From the NCBI RefSeq assembly GCF_039537705.1, contig NZ_BAABBA010000010.1, forward strand, positions 122,945 to 186,944: a DNA stretch of 64,000 bases, in the 5' to 3' direction. The stretch's first letter is position 1; every line of letters starts with the position of its first letter. Under the pieces are notes generated by a model. The model did not search any database. It had not been told where the DNA came from and was given only the letters and a program-made list of their open reading frames with translations. The DNA is from Georgenia daeguensis (lineage in GTDB: Bacteria; Actinomycetota; Actinomycetes; Actinomycetales; Actinomycetaceae). This document shows positions 61,501 through 64,000 of this stretch, in pieces. Made by a program: the position numbers and the translations under genes.

Positions 61501-63303
61501 ATCCCCGACGACGTCGTCTCCGCCCGGCACTTCGACTCGTGGTGGAAGAAGGCCCGCCGCGAGGACCCCGAGCTGCTCACGTTCACGATGGACCTGCTGG
61601 TCCCGGACGCCGGGGCCGTCTCCGGGGCGGACTTCCCGGACACGTGGCGCCAGGGCGACCTCACCCTCCCGCTGACCTACCAGTTCGAGCCCGGCAGCCA
61701 CGCGGACGGCGTCACCGTGCACGTGCCGGTGGAGGTCCTGGGGCGGCTGCGGCCGGACGGCTTCGACTGGATGGTGCCGGGCCTCGCCCTCGAGCTCGCC
61801 ACCGCGACGATCCGTGCGCTGCCGAAGAAGACGCGGGTCCAGCTGGTGCCGGCGCCCGACGTCGCGGCGCAGGTTGTCGGGCTGCTGCCGGCGTGGCCGG
61901 AGGTCGCCCCGGCGCCGCCCGGCGCGCCGTCGTACCACGAGGCGTTCGCGACGGCGGTGCGCACGCTGCGTGGCGTGGAGATCCCGGACGACGCCTGGGA
62001 CGAGGAGAAGCTCCCGGACCACCTGCGCGTGACCTTCCGGGTGCTCTCCGAGCGCGGCGCGGTGCTGTCCGAGGGCAAGAGTCTCGTGGCCCTGCAGCGC
62101 GAGCTCGCGCCGCAGACGCAGCGCGCCGTCAGCTCGGCCGTGCGCGGAGCGGTGCGGATCGCGATGGAGGAGGCCGCGGCCCGCTCGGGTCGCACCACGG
62201 AACTTCCCGCCGGTGCCTCGGGCGACGGCGGTCGCGGCAGGCACCCGGGCGGCACTGGCGGCCTCGCGGCCGGCTCTTCGCCCGACGGCGGCACCGCCGG
62301 TGTCTCCGCGCTGCTGCCCGAGCAGGAGAACCTCACCACCTGGCCGGACGTGCCGGGCGGGGTAATCCCGAGGCAGGTGGAGTCCACCGGGCCGCACGGG
62401 CTCGTGGTCCGCGGGTACCCGGCGCTCGTCGAGGTGACCGCCGCCGGGGGCGGCGCGACGGCGAAGGGCGGCGGCGCGAAGGGCGGCGGCAAGGGTGGCA
62501 AGGGCGGCGGCTCCCCGCGCACCGCCCCGACCGTGGCCCTGCGCGTCCTCGCCGACGCCTCCGAGCAGGTGCGCGCCCACCGCCTGGGCCTGCGCCGCCT
62601 CGTGCTCGTCGAGACCGCCCTGAACGTCCAGCGCATCACCACCCGGTGGACCGGCAAGGAGGCCCTCACGCTCGCGGCCAGCCCCTACCCGAGCACCGAG
62701 GCGCTCGTGGCGGACGTCCAGCTCGCCGCTGTCGGGGCGCTGGTGGACGAGTGGACCGCGGGCCACGGTGGTCGCCAGGTGCGCGAGGCCGGCGCGTACG
62801 GCGAGCTGGTGGCCCACGTGCGCGCCCACCTGGAGGAGCGCGTGCACCAGGTGATCCGGCAGGTCGTCGCGACGCTCGACGCCCACCGCGAGCTCGAGGC
62901 GACGATCAAGGGCGCGACGTCGATGTTCCTGCTCAACACGCTCACCGACGTGCGCGACCAGGTGGCCAGGCTGGTGCGGCCGGGCTTCGTCTCGGCAACC
63001 CCGCCGGAGCGGCTCGTGCACCTGCCGCGCTACCTCCGGGCCGCCCAGCGGCGGATCGAGCGCGCCCAGCAGAATGTCCACCAGGACGCGAACCTGGCGT
63101 GGACGGTCGGGGAGCTGGAGGACGCCTACGAGGCAGCCGTAGACGCGTCCGACCGGCTCGCCCCCGACCCTGCCCGTGACGCCACCCTGGAGGAGGTGCG
63201 CTGGCTCATCGAGGAGCTGCGCGTCAGCCTCTTCGCCCAGCAGCTTGGCACGCCGGTGAAGGTCTCCGAGAAGCGGATCCGGAAAGCGCTTGCGCAGGTG
63301 TAG
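58552..63303 (+). CDS. hrpA: ATP-dependent RNA helicase HrpA
   Basis: The 1583-residue DEAH-box helicase has Walker A GETGSGKT (175-182), DEAH (272-275), SAT (about 304), and the helicase-C core RLPIEPISQASANQRSGRCGRV. The winged helix and OB-type regions continue to the long C-terminal DUF3418-like region. It probably resolves RNA in ribosome or mRNA processing. The first 130 residues are Arg/Gly-rich with a duplicated GQRPTGERGDGERR block, and a Lys/Gly linker (GGGATAKGGGAKGGGKGGKGGG, about 1300) splits the tail. A 46-bp palindromic element is inserted in frame. GTG start 58552 is behind GGGGGA. Confidence 0.93.
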   Translation: MSTDRDDATTTQAAPSGQPTGDARAEPGTRTGGDGPSRRGADGGGARPAGDRRRRGGRRGGGPRRPEGEPERRPGEAPTDEGGGDERRQGQRPTGERGDGERRQGQRPTGERGDGERRDGERRGRGGFRPFTAAQLEARRAALPRITYPEQLPVSARREEIAAAIRDHQVVIVAGETGSGKTTQIPKICLELGRGITGLIGHTQPRRIAARTVAERIAEELGVEMGGAVGYQVRFTDEVSGTTLVKLMTDGILLAEVQRDPLLRRYDTIIVDEAHERSLNIDFLLGYLAQLLPRRPDLKLIITSATIDSERFAAHFGEREGGRPDGGPVRPAPVVEVSGRTYPVELRYRPLVPDADEDSTDNGGAENALSARTAPRTGSKGMVGGGSGAREEPIDQVTGITMAADELMAEGPGDILVFLSGEREIRDTHVALAEHLGPRYLAPGTAKGSGHAPDAVEVVPLYARLSSAEQHRVFEHHTTRRIVLATNVAETSLTVPGIRYVIDPGTARISRYSNRTKVQRLPIEPISQASANQRSGRCGRVADGIAIRLYSESDFASRPEFTEPEILRTSLASVILQMAALNLGDIARFPFVDPPDTRAVRDGVQLLHEIGALDPEASDPRRRLTAVGRQLAQLPIDPRLGRMLLEAQRNGCAAEVMVIVAALSVQDVRERPAEHQQAADEKHRRFTDPTSDFLAYLNLWRYLRTQQRDLSGSAFRRLCRAEFLNYLRVREWQDVVAQLRQLAKPLGLTMKPIALPHEGDIAATAEKTPDGRPDTARAVVAVGRSADAVSADALHQSLLVGLLSNLGSYDERRREYAGARGTRFIVWPGSGLAKKTPAWVMAAELVETSRLFARTVARIQPEWVEPLAAHLVKRSYSEPYWSTKQGAAMVKEKVLLYGMTLVADRNVLLGRLGDLPLGEVTARELAREMFIRHALVGGEWRTHHEFYARNRELLAEAGEYENRARRRGLVLDEDGLFDFYDERIPDDVVSARHFDSWWKKARREDPELLTFTMDLLVPDAGAVSGADFPDTWRQGDLTLPLTYQFEPGSHADGVTVHVPVEVLGRLRPDGFDWMVPGLALELATATIRALPKKTRVQLVPAPDVAAQVVGLLPAWPEVAPAPPGAPSYHEAFATAVRTLRGVEIPDDAWDEEKLPDHLRVTFRVLSERGAVLSEGKSLVALQRELAPQTQRAVSSAVRGAVRIAMEEAAARSGRTTELPAGASGDGGRGRHPGGTGGLAAGSSPDGGTAGVSALLPEQENLTTWPDVPGGVIPRQVESTGPHGLVVRGYPALVEVTAAGGGATAKGGGAKGGGKGGKGGGSPRTAPTVALRVLADASEQVRAHRLGLRRLVLVETALNVQRITTRWTGKEALTLAASPYPSTEALVADVQLAAVGALVDEWTAGHGGRQVREAGAYGELVAHVRAHLEERVHQVIRQVVATLDAHRELEATIKGATSMFLLNTLTDVRDQVARLVRPGFVSATPPERLVHLPRYLRAAQRRIERAQQNVHQDANLAWTVGELEDAYEAAVDASDRLAPDPARDATLEEVRWLIEELRVSLFAQQLGTPVKVSEKRIRKALAQV
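59651..59696. repeat. In-frame 46-bp palindromic element inside hrpA
   Basis: ATGCCCTAAGTGCCCGT (59651-59667) is followed by ACGGGCAGTAAGGGCAT (59680-59696), an inverted copy with two mismatches. It adds about 15 codons (ENALSARTAPRTGSKGM) to a loop after the first helicase domain and breaks no motif. A short CCGAGAA direct repeat flanks it. Confidence 0.7.
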
Positions 63304-63942
63304 CCCAAGACCGGCGCACAACATCTCCGCCCGTTCGAAAGATCGATGGAGATCTTCTCATCGTCTGGGTCGCCGTCAGCATCTAAACCGGACCGCTCAA
63401 TTGCCAATCCAGCCGCTTCGGCGCGGTTCTGGATCTCATCGATAACCTTCGCCCGCTCAGCCATACTCAGCGGCGGATCCTCTTCGATTGTGGTCTGGCA
63501 CGCGATGTTACGGCCGCGTCGCGTCGTGAGGTGAGATATGAGCGATCGCGGGGTTCTCTCCTCCGAAGACGAGGACGTTCATCCTTGCCGTAACCGCCGC
63601 GTCGAAGGAGGCTGCCGCCTGCTGGGTTCGGGCAGTACAGGGCCCTAGTGAACCTCGGCCCTGTGCCCCTCGCCTGCCTGCTCTGGTACTGGGACCTGCC
63701 TGGCGACCCCGTGGCCTGTTTCCGGGAGGCCGAACTTCAGGCGGCCTCCGCCAGAGCGAACGCTTGGGCGACGACGAAACTGGGAGCGCTCAATGGCATG
63801 GGGAGCGACCGCCGCGCCCGCCGTGTGGCACCTCGGGTTTCGGAGTAGGTAGCCCACTACCCTGGTGATGTGCGGGTCTGCTGCACGGATAGGTGACATC
63901 TGATCTGTGGTGCCGCAGGGTGCCACTGGAAGGATGTGCACC
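63304..63942. other. Gene-poor, lower-GC region before the IS element
   Basis: This 640-bp stretch after hrpA has noticeably more A and T and few protein-like frames. It holds a truncated gene at 63333-63464 on the minus strand, and a 24-codon minus-strand frame beginning at 63582 that I cannot support. GGTAG...CTACC (63848-63861) is a short hairpin near the IS. It probably represents an insertion hotspot. Confidence 0.55.
63333..63464 (-). pseudogene. Likely gene fragment of unknown function
   Basis: MAERAKVIDEIQNRAEAAGLAIERSGLDADGDPDDEKISIDLSN reads as good protein for 44 residues. After that the frame degenerates and runs on antisense into hrpA with no real coding signal. In the same frame upstream, non-Met-started protein-like sequence continues (CQTTIEEDPPLS). 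This suggests the middle of a gene that has been cut by rearrangement. I do not recognise the family. Confidence 0.35.
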
Positions 63943-64000
63943 GTGCCTAAGCCATACCCCAAGGAGTTCCGCGACGACGTCGTGCGGGTCGCGCGGAATC
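63943..64000 (+). mobile_element. IS3-family transposase orfA (5' end only)
   Basis: From the GTG at 63943 the frame reads VPKPYPKEFRDDVVRVARN and runs off the window. This is the characteristic start of the OrfA (helix-turn-helix) protein of many actinobacterial IS3-family elements. A GGAAGG site precedes it. The element's terminal repeat cannot be fixed from this end alone. The flanking low-GC region fits a mobile insertion. Confidence 0.8.

Noticed and set aside
63508..63582. 24-codon frame on the minus strand beginning MNVLVFGGENPAIAH
   Set aside because: Too short, ribosome site badly placed, and no recognisable similarity. I mention it only as part of the low-GC zone.
63648..63848. Plus-strand 66-residue frame MNLGPVPLACLL...
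   Set aside because: Starts with GTG without a ribosome site, and the sequence is not protein-like. It is also crossed by a long minus-strand frame of equal quality.

Overview
The window is very GC-rich, dense, almost purely chromosomal DNA from an actinobacterium. The evidence is frequent GTG starts, many 4-base ATGA/GTGA gene overlaps, an ArsR-phosphatase fusion, a Cd/Pb-type ArsR sensor and a PspA operon. Gene content and codon style fit the Micrococcales (a Georgenia- or Cellulomonas-like organism), but no single gene fixes the genus. I saw no rRNA, tRNA or CRISPR array.

Layout. 1-5304: end of a beta-propeller-like protein, dihydrolipoamide dehydrogenase, a secreted metallophosphoesterase, and a SIR2-like protein with a macro-like N-terminus. 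5394-13093: a hydrolase, then an arsenic resistance island: ArsN1-like acetyltransferase, flavin monooxygenase-like ArsO, ArsA, ArsD, an aquaglyceroporin, an ArsR-phosphatase fusion, ArsC and thioredoxin. No ArsB or Acr3 pump is visible. 13163-17105: PspA-type protein with a membrane partner, then a thioredoxin-reductase-like flavoprotein that lacks the CxxC, coupled to a membrane protein. 17363-22875: RpiR regulator and a CUT1 sugar transporter without its ATPase, plus an MFS exporter. 22931-27976: a dehydrogenase, a VIT1-type protein, GNAT, a tautomerase, and a TetR regulator divergent from a DUF4386 membrane protein.

28083-34205: a complete ribose-type operon (LacI regulator, RbsA, RbsC, RbsB, RbsK, RbsD) with two candidate LacI operators. 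34389-37959: J-domain protein, YtxH-like protein, polyphosphate kinase 2 and an MFS protein. 38061-42500: metal handling, with a CmtR-type sensor, two cation diffusion facilitators, an MFS protein and a Cys-rich copper-storage-like protein. 42651-47082: metE and metF behind a SAM riboswitch candidate, and methionine aminopeptidase. 47518-58473: mixed housekeeping and transport genes, including an ABC-2 exporter pair, hydrolases, GNAT, an EEP-family protein, ASCH, a Bcr-like MFS and a GlxA-type regulator. 58552-63303: the giant helicase HrpA. After 63304 gene density and GC fall, and an IS3-family transposase begins at the right edge.

Themes. Several genes carry short tandem duplications across their 3' ends that copy the stop codon (arsA, rbsD, ppk2), and others have tandem repeats in their coding tails (arsD, the GlxA-type regulator). 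Palindromic operators sit in front of nearly every regulator-linked gene. The most unusual items are the pump-less arsenic island, the macro-SIR2 fusion, the SAM riboswitch whose closing helix abuts the metF ribosome binding site, and a 46-bp palindromic element lying in frame inside hrpA.
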